The notes below the pieces were generated by a model. It had not been told where the DNA came from. It ran no database searches and saw only the letters and a program-made list of their open reading frames with translations. This document shows, piece by piece, positions 50,913 through 63,513 of a DNA stretch of 64,000 nt. The position numbers were made by a program, and so were the translations under genes. Source of the stretch: Baylisascaris procyonis (lineage: Eukaryota > Nematoda > Chromadorea > Rhabditida > Ascarididae); the NCBI GenBank assembly GCA_037389465.1, contig JAZARR010000221.1, positions 1,342,501-1,406,500 of the forward strand, in the 5' to 3' direction. Each line of letters starts with the position of its first letter. Position 1 is the stretch's first letter.

Positions 50913-51036
50913 TCTATACCTTAACTACCTTCACAGGCAACCAGGAAATGGATGTAAATCATAAAGATACAAGTACTGGATTGAATCTGAACAGTTAAGA
51001 CCATCGTTCTGAACAGTGATAAGTTGAAATGCCGAA

Positions 51037-54000
51037 TTACTGCGCGGAGATTGGAACGTAGTCCTCATCTTCGTTGAAGAGTTCTTCGGAGTGATTGGCC
51101 AAATACAGGTTCAGGCAACTCGAAAACCCTTTGAGTGCTTCCATAACCAATACATCTTTCGTAATAACCGACCTAAAAACGATGCTACATCACTTTGATA
51201 GCTAAAAGGATGCAATTTCAACCTCGACGTAGAGATAATACACCGCTAATTTATACCGACGTTCTTGGATAACGCTGTCCGCATAGAGGACGTCGCACTC
51301 CTTCGTGCCAACTTCGCTGGGTCTTTGTATCTTTTCGCTATAGTGAACCAACAGAAGCACAATTTGTGTAACCACATTTTGCGATTCCAGAATGTATAGC
51401 GAACACAGCAATAACTTTGAAAAACAAATTTTCTGGATGAAATGAGTTGTACCAGAAGCAAAGATAACATGAACAGATCGTTCTGATATAGAAGTTGCAA
51501 GGGAAGAGTTGTGTTTTTAAACTTTCTCCTCCACTGCAATCGGCTATTGGACATACATGTTGCTGGCTTTTAGCGCTACTAAGGGCAACGCTGTTTTAAG
51601 TAACCGCTTCTTCGTAGTCTTCACTTTAAGGCTGATCTCCACCCTTGATCCCCTAAAGTAGAGGGAGGCGACTTACACTCTCTTCATCTCAACATCAAAT
51701 CGACTCATCCCCTTCTACACAACGCTCCAATTGCTACCATAAACGCCTTTAGAGATGCCTAAACATCGTTCTTGTAAAGCTTCCTTACAATTGAACGTCG
51801 AATGCAGTTGACAAACACATTTGATCAACAGACATTATGAACATCAAACATAATCGACATTCAACAGATTGAAATGGATGCATCCGATAGCGCCATAGTG
51901 CATAGGCTTCGTCACACGGCAATTGCATAAAATGTCACAAAAATATGCACGAACATATGAAAGCACTAAATTATGTAGGAACACATAAAATGCAAGTGCT
52001 CACAGGATTCGCTGAAAAATCTATTTAATACAGAAGATCATCGGCAGTTATAGAAAACTCAGATAGAGATAGCATTCAGATGAAAGGTAATATGCAATCA
52101 AATACACCGCTGTAATTCCTTAGATGCAACATTTCGGCTAATCAACAGTTGCGTGAATCATTCCAGATAACGCAAAGGTATAATAAAATAAGAATTAAAC
52201 TTACTTTTGCATGGGACCAAAGGTCACCAGCAGACGGAGCAAATGAATGTAGCCATACACTTCACATGGACGAAGACCGTTGCTTTGAGATGCCCCGTGA
52301 ATGTCTTAAACGAGTATAATATCATCTACGCGCCCAATGCGTAACCAGTATTAAATATTTACACACAATCTCCTTCGTTCCCCTTATAGTTGTTATGCTT
52401 CCAGATGACGTGCAAAAGTGGATTCATTCCCCATCCCTACCCCTAACAAAAAAGATCCGATTTCTTAACGTGATACTGCGGATGTAACGAAGGGTTCCAT
52501 TTGAGAACTATGGATATCCTTATCCATCTCTTTTTCCCACCCACTAAGGAAAATGACCGCTATAAAATTTGCGCTCAATACCATGTCCCCCTCCTGAAGA
52601 TCGAAGATCAATACTACTTTTCGAGTTCCACTTTACAAAACGATACTAAGGACATAGAAAGAAAAGACTGAGGGCGAAAAGAGAGTGGGAGGTTGACTCT
52701 TAGAAATAGGCATGGGCCTACAGTATCTTTTCTATTATTTTCCTCGACTGTTCCTACTCCGTTCTTTCTATGTATTGTCCGAAAATTCTCAGGCGGTAGA
52801 CATTAGACTCCCCCCCCCCGTCTCGCTGTACTATTGCACAATCGCAGGACAACCACCTCAACAACGGAAAAACCTTCCATAATTGAGAAATCGGAAAACT
52901 CGTTCATTACCGTCGTCTAAATTCAAATTCGACAGTGCTATGCAATGATGAAAACAAAAAACTCAGCAGCAGCTCAGCATGCCCAGATGGAGGAATAACC
53001 TTAATTATATCAGATGATGTCTGAAGGCATCATCGCCGAAAGAACGAAGTGATTTATTCTTAGCTGCAATGAGCGGCGTTAAAGCTCTTGCTGACCCACT
53101 GTTTCGGTTCCCTTTACGTGTACTCCAGCATCCTGAATTTACCTCTGTCTGTACGAATGATTGCCGATGCCACCAGCTCCTCGTGTCGTCGCAATTCCTT
53201 TTCAGTGAGCAGCTGCTTCGTCAATATAACATCCATCATGTCCTCAAATTTTTGAAATAAATCTCTGCAAAAGGGGATTAATTTGATGTGGAGTCTGTGT
53301 ACATATACATATCTGTTTGTCTAACTTTCCGGCAATCCCAATTCGTGAAATTTGACAATATACATCCGGAGCCGAAAGATTCTATTTTGATTTGGTGGAT
53401 CACCTCATTCTGCTACCGACAAGAATGAAATTCCTTGTTTCACTTTACTGCAAGTGGTCGCTGTTGTAAGGAAACGCAAAATGATGCGTCCAGCCATTAT
53501 TTCTGAACATTTGTCCAGCTGGTGGGTTCAATTGGTAGAAATGCGGAAAGAATATATTGTGCCAGTGCTCCTACATTGCTCTCCCACTTTCATTTAGGCT
53601 GGTCAATGTAATACAAATTTTTCTAAAGCTTAATCATGAAAAGTTGATTATCAGCAATTCCCTATGGAATTTGGATACTTGTAATGAATGAACGAATGAA
53701 ATCTAGAATAAGAGTGGTAATGTTTTTTGATAAGGAAACATAATCACAAAATGAAACCTTCAAGCATTCAACGCATTCGGTTAATGCAAAAGCCGTTGCT
53801 CGCCATACGGGGCTAATGCATCTGTTCGGCTTGCCACAAACATCATTGAGCCTCTGCATATACTTTACAAACTGCAAACTAGACTATAGAAATGAATTCA
53901 CACTCAAAAAGATCTCAAATGGAGAAAACTGATGCTAGCTCTAGATGTGCTGGCTCCCTTCTCGTCCCCTCCCCACTTCACCTTCTATTCCTTCTTCTAA

Positions 54001-57000
54001 TTTTAGGGCCCCAATCTCATGCCAATTTCGGATCTTGGTGCTACTCCTAAGCTTTACAGGCACTATTACGAGGATAATGAAGCCTCTGGACTACTAGTCT
54101 ACTAAGGATGCAAAGGCAATGATCGCCTACTGCTGCAACAGCCGATGATGCGTCTCATTCCCAAATACAGACAGTAAATTTGAGCTAAAAGGCATTTTGA
54201 AATTTCCTCCAAAGTGTGAAATTTGAATTATACATTAGTTTGCTGGCAGCAAAGATTGCTTGAAAATGCTGTCCAGGCGAACTGCGGCCAACAAGATTGT
54301 GAAGATCGATTTTTGCGATATTATGCACTGTTTACGCAATATGCATTGTATATTGCATAGAGTGATGATATGTGAAAAGCATTAGCTGACATCATAGGTA
54401 TTAAAAGATGGAACCGCCAAAATCCACTGCTCCTAGAAGCAGCGCTTGAGAAAATTCGGCTGGGGAGGTTGATCATACAAGGCTTCGATCGACATTATCC
54501 TTGCTGAAAGATTGCCAAAGTATAACAGTTAGTATAGTCGAAAAATTGCTCGTTGCTTCTTCGCAATGGCAATGTATTGAACCTTAAGAGCCTTGAACTG
54601 TTTTATAAAGAACTGTTCCCTATGCTTCCCAGCAAAAACTTGCCAACCTTTTTTACTAACGGATGGGAAGGATAAATGAATTAAAAGAGATCAGTCATGT
54701 CACTCTTTCATCCTTTCATCCTGAAAATTAGCAACTTACGAACAACATGAAAAAATTTCGAACGTAAACTGATCGATATGATGCAATAACTGACTCATGA
54801 TCGAAAGCACCAAGTTCGATGCTGTTAGCGATAATTTTCACACACCAATTCAGTGGCACACTCTCAGGTTCAACAAAAACATCGAACCTCATTAAGAATC
54901 TTCGAGGTGCTTGAGCGTGCTGGCAACTTCGCTAGCGTTTTCCCTGCTAAAGTCAGTTCCATGTCTCTCTTTAACACTTCCTGTATCTTGATGGGCAGCT
55001 CTTTAGAAGTGAACTGAAAATTAAAGATTAAATACGTGGCACAATTATAATTTTCATTGAACGAAACAAAACAACTGCCCGAACGAAAAGGATCGAAGGA
55101 AGAAACTGCAAGAAGAAATAACGGTAAGTTCTTACGTAGGAAGAAGCATAATCATGACACACGTGGCCACATTATGAAGTATGAAAATTTCGCCTTTTCA
55201 GGAGCAGAACTGCCGCGACGCACGCATCGCGCGACAGAATATCAATTTATTGCTCACATATGCCGAAAACTGTCATAGTTTCAGTTTATTCATGCATGCA
55301 AATGTTATGCTTTTGCAGTAGTTTAACAAAGAAATAAAACATAAAAGCGACCATTCACACAGGGCCATGGATTTCTTCGCTCGTGGCTGGATCATAGTTC
55401 CATCTATCCTACGGCGTTGACTTCCACGTGCAAGAATGATATACGCAATCCTATTGTGGAAAAACAAAGGCGTCAGAATCCCTTAACTCCCCCCCCCCTA
55501 CCAAAGTAAACGAAAACTATGGGAGCAAAACAAGGGGAGAAATGTGTCAACTGAACTCAAACGATATGTGCTTTTGCTCTCCGTTCCCCGATCGGTGAGT
55601 TTCAGAAATGAGCAAGAAATTAAATAAAATGAACTACGCAAAAGAATGTTTCGTCAGTCGTTCACTTAAGTCTCATTCCAATGAAATATTATAATGTGCG
55701 TTGCGTATTCGTTTTTAGGTGCATTTATATAAGACTAAAACTTACCGATTTCGCTATTCACCTAATGTACTAACTGATAACGTGCTTTCAATATTGAGCT
55801 CGAAGCAGCAATAGCATTCGCCTTATCTCACGAGTGTATAGAAATTTCAAGTAAGCCCCGAGTCGAATATATCACATTTTAAGCTTTAAGCACTGAAAAG
55901 AACAGCGGGAACAGCGCTAGCTGACAGCGATTCAGCGAGAAAAAAGTGAAACGATCATTCAAAGTCCATTTTATGCTGACCAGAAGTCAGCAAAGTGAAC
56001 ACTGTTATTTGGCCGAGAATAACAGGCCATAAACAAATCAGTACGAAGGTTGGCACATAGACTTACGTCATAAAAAGGTTTCTCATCATCAGATAGAGGG
56101 AACGACATCAGGCCTTCCTTAGGTTTGTCATCATCGCGAAGTCCTTGGCGTTCCTCTGTGCTGGATACGGAAGTAAGTGAATCTGTTTCATTTTCTCCCG
56201 TTTCAGACCTCGACAATCTCTTGCTTTCTGTGCGTTTTCTGTCTCCTGCTCGTGAATTGAATGCAATAACACTTGAAGTGCTTTCCAGTTGGTTCTCGCT
56301 CAATTCCTGCTCACTTGTTTTCGTATTACCTGAAACGACAAAGCAGCTTCAAAGCTCTTAACCCTGAAAGCTCAATGTCTTCCCTCAAATTCACGCCACT
56401 TCAAACTCCATCATCTGCGTCTAATGAACACATTTGATGATGGATGAAGAATATGCCAATTGATGGGACCCCAAATCTACGATCAGAGATTAAATAAAGT
56501 GAGCTGATGAGGATATTTTCATTCGCCTACATCGACTGTTGCATTCTCATCACATCTAATGCACTAGAAGCGTAACATATGTGGGACGATGTGTTAACAA
56601 TGCACAGTTGCACGTGATAAAACCTTCCGAATTAACAAAAAGGTAAGCAACAAACCTATGTTCGATCCGGCTCTGAGTGCAGTCGCAGCGTTGCCAATGT
56701 TTAGACGGCAAACTTTTCTCGTGGTTCTCGCTTTTGCTGAGAGTGCTCTGGCGGCACGCACCGACGCGCTTTCATCCTTGCTGATATTCTTCTTTGGTAT
56801 CGTCGATTTCACGGACTTGTTCTTATCTGATTCACTGTTCTTTTTCAATACTCTTTTTCGAACTGACACAATCTTCGCCCTCCTCGTCGACTCATTTTGT
56901 GCTTGCGCGGCTTTCAACTCAGCCTATAACAGTCCACGATAATAATCTGAACAATGTAAGCGCCCTTAAAGAACCATAAAACAGCATATGAACAGATAGT

Positions 57001-60000
57001 CACCTCAGATACTCAACATATTTCAAAACCGACGATATATTCCTTCCAACCAGCTCTCTCACTGAGCAATGAGATGCTGTAGTTTTTACAAGAAATAATC
57101 GAGTTGATAAGCTAATGGAAAACGAAGAGATGAGATGTGCATTGTTGCCACAAGCTGTGAATAATGCCAAGCGCTAAATAATGACCTTCTGCAGGGTTTA
57201 TGCTAATTGACTAATCATTCTGAACTGATAATGAATTTGATATAAAACAGCGCTGATTGCAGATTTGATATAAATAATACGATTCCGAATTTTAACAGAG
57301 TTGCTGCTGGGAATGAAACCATGAAACCATGCAGCTGAAAATATCTCTTCTCTCTTATTCACATCTGCGGCATATTTACGCGAAGTACGGATCGGCGTTA
57401 ACTTATACCGCTTGTCATCGACCAAGTCTGTTTCCTAAACACTCTGCGCGTTTTTCAGGGCTGTTTTCAGTCGTTTTCATTTTCGAGCGATGGACAAAAA
57501 GATATCGCCTTGGAACTAGACTGCAGCTGAACTCTCGGTCGGCTCTCACAAATTTCGACCCACCCACCTTTTAATAACGCATAAGGTGAGCCCAAGTCTT
57601 TATGACTGCCCTAAACATGTGGGATTTGAAAGCAGGAGATCAGAGGGAGAGAAGAAAGGCGTATAGGAAACGACATCGGAGAGAAAAGACCTACTCGCGT
57701 TCTGAATTTATACAATGAAAGCAGCAGCTCTCATAAATAGGGAACTAGAGCACTTTTGTGCGCTGTGAATTGGAATAATCGAATATGGCCAGCAAAGTTG
57801 AATAAAACCTCCTCCCAAATAGAATTCTTCAGATTGCTAATACGACTAAGAAAGCTTCAATAATGAGAACATTCGTTTATTTTCCACTTCAGCCAGTGGA
57901 TAAAACGAAGGTCATTACCATCATTAGATATGAAAGTTCTCGAATTGCATCAATTTAAGTTTTATGGGTCCACGTATTTTTTTAGGCCAAACTACTGGCT
58001 GGTTCATCTCCACGAACAACGCTATCTACCAGACATTTATTTCTCATGGTTGGGTGAATATTGTTGCGCAGAAAAGTTTAAAGCTGCCATACTCTGGACA
58101 TTTTCAAGAAAATGGAAGGAAAGACTGACTTTTTAGAATTTTAACATCCTATCCCAATATCCTGCACCATCTCAATGGTTATAATAGAGCTGACGTCCTC
58201 GGAACGGTGAAAATTCTCGAAATGCTGTGGAGAAGTGCAGGTGACTGTTGCGAAGAATGTTTGGTTGCAACGTTGAACCACTTGGGCGCATCGAACTTTT
58301 CAGCTGCCATTGGCAATTTCAATCATAGAAACTGTACAGAAACAACGCAACGATAAATAAAACACAGCACATCGTCAGCAGCGAACTTCTCTGATTAGAG
58401 GTCGCCACTAAAATCTCCTGAAATAATACATACTTTTGCCTTGGCGAAATCGGATTCCGTGAACGGGCGAAGTCTGTACGCTGCTTTCGATTCCTCGAAT
58501 GTCTCGTCGTATCGCTTACTCCAACCCTTGAAAACAGATTTGTCGAAGGTAACCTTCAGAACAACACTCTTACTTCTACAACATCGTAACTCTTCAAATA
58601 GGAGATTACATCGAGCTGCAATATTTAACAATGCGGAATCTACTACAGCATACGATATTTCGGATCATCTTTCCTATAGTTCTATAGAGCACATCGTCAA
58701 AGAAAACGTAACGCTTCCAACATCCCTAACAATACTGCGGCAAATCCTTGTCGTATTCCCTTGAATGATAAACCTCTCTCCTCGAATTTTAAAAAGTACC
58801 AAAGTTCTCTTGCGAGAATGGGAAGAATATATTTTACGAATATCTGTTTGAATGGAACAGCCTTCGAGAAAGAAGACGATTATTGCGGAAATTGAACAAA
58901 GTGGATCACCGTTTCGTCCACCCCCTCCCCCCCCCCCACATCTCTCCTCCACATCCATTATTGGTATGATACTGCCCTATATCCTAAACAGATCAGACGA
59001 GCAAGCAAGATATCTCAGTATGCTGGGCTCGAATTAAAGTAAGCAACAGTTTACCTTATAATGTATGGTGTAGAGACGCACACCGGAAGTCGTCGTGCTC
59101 ACTCCAACCACCTTTGCATCGTAATAGAGATTATCTGTGTGTTGGCAAAGAACTCGATCATTCAACTCATATTTCGACTGAAACGATGAAATTTCTTGAC
59201 GATTCATAACGATTTTAAATGGACAAAATAAAGCAACTTAGTCAATGGAGGGAGCAACGTGGTGAGGAAGATGATATGCAGCTCTTTTTCAGCATTACAA
59301 CCCTGCATAACATATACTAACCCTCGCCTCTACATGGATTTAGATTATGCTTTATATTGGCGTGAAAGATTTCTTTCGTTTATATGCTTTCAAAAAAGTG
59401 GAATAATGCAACCGGAAGGCTAACATGATATGCGCTTTTCTATTTCGATATGCAAACACAATGATGGATAGCAAGAGCCGTTTTCGTTATTTTAACGTCG
59501 AAAATTAATCGATCCCTTCTACTTTTTTGTTCGCTTTGCAGATATGACGAATGCATGCAAATGTTTCTTCATGCTATTTTTTATTCGGGTGCCAACTTCC
59601 TCGTTGTAGGATGTTTTGAAGTCGTTTCTTGGATATCCACTACCCTTTTCCTACATTCACTATTACACCTTTTTTCTTCTTTTGTACACCACTCGATGGT
59701 GCCCCTTCTATATCGCACGCTTAATAATTCTCACCCATCTAAAAGGATCATTCAGTGTTCCCTCAAAGAGATAAATCAAACTTCAGCGGTCGCTATTCCA
59801 CCCCCCCCCCCCCACAACCTCTTCTTTCATTCGCGTAACCTATATTTAGTCAACAAATCCGAATGGCTCCCGATTAACTCCGAATCCGAATTTCAACAAG
59901 TATAAAAGTTTAACTATCTGCTAGTTGTATGGACAAGCAATTACAAAAGTTACCAATATATGTAAATGATTGATGCGTAAAATCACATCATTCAACCAAG

Positions 60001-62080
60001 ACGAAATAAATCAAAAGATACACGCCAACAAGCAACCACATTACAAATGTTTTGATCCCAAGTGATGAAACCCTCTATGCTATTCATGGTTGCATCCCAG
60101 GCACAATGATGTCGCCCTTTCAGCAGAACATGTAGAGTGGAATAGAGATAAGGAGCAAGGCTATCTCTGATACTGCACTGTTAAGTATAAAATGACCGCC
60201 ATTAAAAAATAATGTAAATTGATAATGTGCTTTCTTTAACTTGATAATGACTTGCGAAGGTGCCGCAAATCCCCGAAAAAACGTATTCACCTTTTTGGCA
60301 TTATTCGACTCAAAGCACATTTCAATATTGTGGAACTTCTAAGGGCAAACACGCCGTAAAGGGGTTCATGAACTTTAAAATTGGGGCACAGCGTGGTGCA
60401 CATTACACCCCACTAACCCCGTCGAGTACATTAAGCCCAATAACCTCGCGATATATATTTCACCCATCAAGTCTCATAGTCGACCATTCACAATGGTAAG
60501 TTAAAACAATCGAACGCATAGAAACGAAACAACGTCATTAAAACGTATTTTTGCAAGAAGATACAAATAGAATCCTTAAAGTGTTGATAAAAAATGTGGG
60601 GTGATAACGATAGTTTAGTTTTGCATTGGAACAACATTTTTCAGAAAATTGTTTCTGGAATCGCAAAGAAATACAATAGAGTTGTTCCCTTTAGCACCCA
60701 CTAAATGCAGGATGGATCGGTCTAAAGCCACCAAAAATCACAGCAAAGTTTTCAATAAAAGTTAAAGTGGAAAACGGTACAAAAAAAGAGATAACGCGCA
60801 GTCGCGGGGGGAGAAATTCTATTGAAAATTGCTAAAATTAAACAAAAAGCGATCTCGAAAACATTTTCTAGCAGTTTTCCAGGATGAGGAATTGCCCATA
60901 TTAGCTTTCAGGCGACAAAAATCTTCCCCCCCCCCCCCTCCCCAAAAAAAAAACTTTACTCGTTATTTAGTCTGCGATTTCAGAATTTTTTCAGATCATC
61001 AAAAGAAATGGCTAAATGAAGCTTCCTGATATATTGATACCAAAAGTGGCACCGATGAAGGAATAAAAATTCTAGATTCAGCTCTGAATCTTCACGTGGA
61101 TGAGATCATAACCAATTTCGTTCATTTGCAAGCTTAGTCAGCATTCAATTAACCGAGCTTTTCTTAACTATTTCGCTACCTAAATATGATAAAGACCAGT
61201 GAAATCAGTGAAAAAGATCTCGCATTTTGTGAAGTGAAAATCTGATTGAGTTTCTCTGGCGAGCGTGGAAGAGACGTCTAATTGTCCCTTAACACTGAAG
61301 GAAGAAGGATTTTTTCCACCCCTTAATCTACTCTTTCGCTTCTTCCCTTCATATCTATTTATGAACAAATTTATGAACAAACCTTTAAAAGCTTTTTGAC
61401 TACTTTTTGATTTCTTTTTGCAAAGTGAAGTATTGCAGAAGTACAACAAGGAGGTATGAATAAAATAGCATCCTATCGTTCATATCTTATTAGGCAATGA
61501 AAGTCATCCGCGTAGCACTTGTAGATAACGCGCAGTAGTGCCCTTTTATTTTATAGTCCCCTCGCCTTAAATTGTTTGATCCTTTCTTTTCAACAGTTTT
61601 GGTTCTGTGCTTATTCGATATCGGTGAGAAGCAGGGAAAAAAAAAAAACAATTTCGGCGGCATTGCTACAGGTGATCATTCCGGGATCGTGCCACGATTC
61701 TCCTTTTTATATCGCAATCCAACAGCGAAGAAATCTATAAAATCCGATCGGTTTAATCAACTCGACTCATAATGATTGGTCGATGGTTTATAATTAAAAA
61801 TAGTTCTGTTATGACCATCAACTAGGCAGTAAATAGAAAAAAGACTAGAACAATCTGCAAAAAATCAGATAGGTCATTAAACTGCCCAATGAGAAATAAC
61901 CCGGAGTGGAATACAACAAAATAGAGATGGATCTCAACGTCTTCCTGAAAAGTGTTATTTAAACGACAATATCAACACCACTATTTGAAGGGTGCACTCA
62001 CGCAGCATATCATTTTATAGAAATATATACATGAAAGATGAAAGCAATACCTTAGAACGTTGATCAAGTGATGTGGCCAT
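51037..62080 (-). CDS. mrg-1: MRG-family chromatin protein (chromo barrel + MRG domain)
   Basis: Exons in matching phase: 62051-62080, 59055-59177, 58434-58526, 56656-56923, 56067-56329, 54888-55013, 53758-53871, 53143-53242, 52205-52304, 51037-51172; 1353 bases, 450 residues. It starts MATSLDQRSK. Residues 11-80 form a chromo barrel (DRVLCQH, YYDAKV, YTIHYKGWSKRYDE), which in MRG15/MSL3 relatives reads methylated H3K36. Residues about 83-255 are a basic, then acidic, Ser-rich linker. From about 260 to the end is the MRG domain (ELPIKIQEVLKRD, LAKLPA, DVILTKQLL, EVYGYIHLLRLLV, ending DYVPISAQ), which binds partner peptides. C. elegans has one such gene, mrg-1, needed for germline chromatin. 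Some acceptors are non-pyrimidine (53243, TTTGAG), but only they keep the alignment. A possible extra exon is at 57363-57434. Confidence 0.9.
52810..52819. repeat. Poly-C run (10 bases)
   Basis: C run in an MRG-gene intron. Confidence 0.9.
55489..55498. repeat. Poly-C run (10 bases)
   Basis: C run in an MRG-gene intron. Confidence 0.9.
57363..57434 (-). other. Possible extra linker exon of the MRG gene
   Basis: 72 bases between a GTGTTTAG acceptor and a GAT|GTGAAT donor, phase 0 on both sides, so it fits between the exons at 58434 and 56923. It adds 24 residues (ETDLVDDKRYKLTPIR and so on), which suit the linker after the chromo barrel. Included or skipped cannot be decided from sequence. 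Confidence 0.4.
57893..58356 (+). pseudogene. Plus-strand coding-like segment nested in an MRG intron
   Basis: Two open pieces in opposite orientation to the host gene. The first (57893-58136) follows a TTTCCACTTCAG acceptor and reads, for example, WLVHLHEQRYLPDIYFSW. The second (58137-58356) follows GACTTTTTAG, reads GYNRADVLGTVKILEMLW and a Cys-containing end, and stops at TAA overlapping an AATAAA. The second looks strongly coding, but no donor links the pieces in frame. It could be a small nested gene with missed exons or a decayed copy. No family was recognised. Confidence 0.35.
58927..58937. repeat. Poly-C run (11 bases)
   Basis: C run in an MRG-gene intron, preceded by a further short C run. 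Confidence 0.9.
59801..59813. repeat. Poly-C run (13 bases)
   Basis: C run in the first MRG-gene intron. Confidence 0.9.
60926..60938. repeat. Poly-C run (13 bases)
   Basis: C run in the first MRG-gene intron, followed by a poly-A run. Confidence 0.9.
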
Positions 62081-62658
62081 TGCGATCGATATTCAGTAGA
62101 ACGATTCAGACCCGAAAATGGAATCTGAAATCTTTTTTATATAGGCGTTTTGACGACTTTACTGCTATCAACAATCACTGCGAATATCCGAAGGAAAGAA
62201 AACATCAACAGTACAAGCGCAACTAAAAGACTCATTGAAAGCATGTTTACTTGCCTACTTATCTTCTCTTTACTTCATTATTCCTTCAGTACTGAATAAT
62301 ATTACTTTACTACTATTAAAAACTTGTTTATACAAGTATAAAAACAAAGTAAATAAACACATTAAACATAGGAAGATCCTTTAAAAAAATACGAAAAAAC
62401 GTAAATTTAATGATCAGGCACAGACATAAGAATACTGCATAAAGGGAAAGGCAATGTTTTCCGCTGAATGGTAAATCGAAGTCACAGATAAGTAAGTAAT
62501 TTCGGCCCGCAATTGCAAATAAAGGGTACTACCTGCTTTACAAATCGGTTTATAAACCACAAAAATGCAAAGATTTTTTCCACATAAATATAAACTTCTA
62601 TAAGGCGCCAATCAACTATGCAAAATATAAATATAACTAATTTTGCCTCTGCAATAAG

Positions 62659-63513
62659 GGCGCTTGGTCTGTGCGTCTCGTTGGATTCCTAGGCAACATT
62701 ATAGTATCACCTACGCAAAAAGGTAAATTCTGATGGAAACTACTTTCATCATTTGAATACTTCTTTTAGGAAAGTTTTGTTTCGATAATGAAACCCTATT
62801 TTCTCCGTTGTATAGCACTCACAACGTACCTCCAGGAAAACACACTACAGTCATTTTTTCCACCTCTCAAGAAACCTATCTTCTGCTGTTGCCACATTTC
62901 CCAATTAAGCTGTCCGATCGATCAAGTGCTTCCTATACGTTCACTATCACCATCGACCGCCTTTTACTTACAACCACTGAAAAGAGAGAAAAGCAAGAAT
63001 CACTGCGTAATATATGATTTAATTTAGTGCAGAAATTTTCGGGATTAAAGCTATATGCTGGACACAATCCTATTAGAAGAGACGCACAGTCCCCAACATC
63101 CTTCACATCCAACCATCTCATACACCAAACTCATAAATATCTACCTTCACTTACATATTTTTATTCGACCACCTCCAAATGGTGCAAAACACAAAAACTG
63201 CAGCGCTATTGCAGAAAAAGTGGGCACGCTGTATCAGTTGCCTAGATGCGACAGCGAACCGAGCCGCGCTCATCCCAGCTCAACGTTACGCAACAATACC
63301 GTATCCTGCATTTTGTGCGAAGCATCATCAACTGTGCACAATAGCAAACGCGGAAGCCCCAAAACTTGGAACATGCAATATTTTTTTATCATTCGCTTCA
63401 GAATGCAACTCTGTAACGTTTCAGCTCAAAGGGAGCACCGGAAGTAGTTTCGTGGATGTGACTAGCCTTGCTGCAATCGTGCATAGAGCATTACAGAAAT
63501 TTATTGCAGGTTC
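62659..63513 (+). CDS. Unrecognised multi-exon gene, partial
   Basis: Divergent from the MRG gene (about 580 bases from its ATG). A first visible exon (62659-62730) reads GAWSVRLVGFLGNIIVSP and joins in phase 1 to an exon starting 62770 after CTTCTTTTAG that reads KFCFDNETLFSPLYSTHN and then a beta-strand-like, Thr/Leu-rich stretch. Further coding-like blocks follow: one after TTTAATTTAG at 63023, one near 63200, and one after CATTCGCTTCAG (63402-63513) reading VTFQLKGSTGSSFVDV and ending at a G|GTTCGA donor. The internal splices at 62930-63400 could not be settled and no start codon was found. No domain was recognised. The exons look genuinely coding, but the gene model is incomplete. Confidence 0.4.

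Larger units (their letters stand above)
59178..62050 (-). other. Large first intron of the MRG gene
   Basis: About 2.9 kb with homopolymer runs and no recognised exon on either strand. Confidence 0.6.

Noticed and set aside
53143..53275. Use of the better-looking TTTTGCAG acceptor at 53268 for MRG exon 8
   Set aside because: Its phase does not match the preceding exon and it would insert extra residues into the MRG domain; the acceptor at 53243 keeps frame and alignment.
58674..58958. Poly-Gly frame next to 58930
   Set aside because: The Gly run is only the translation of a poly-C/G homopolymer in an intron.
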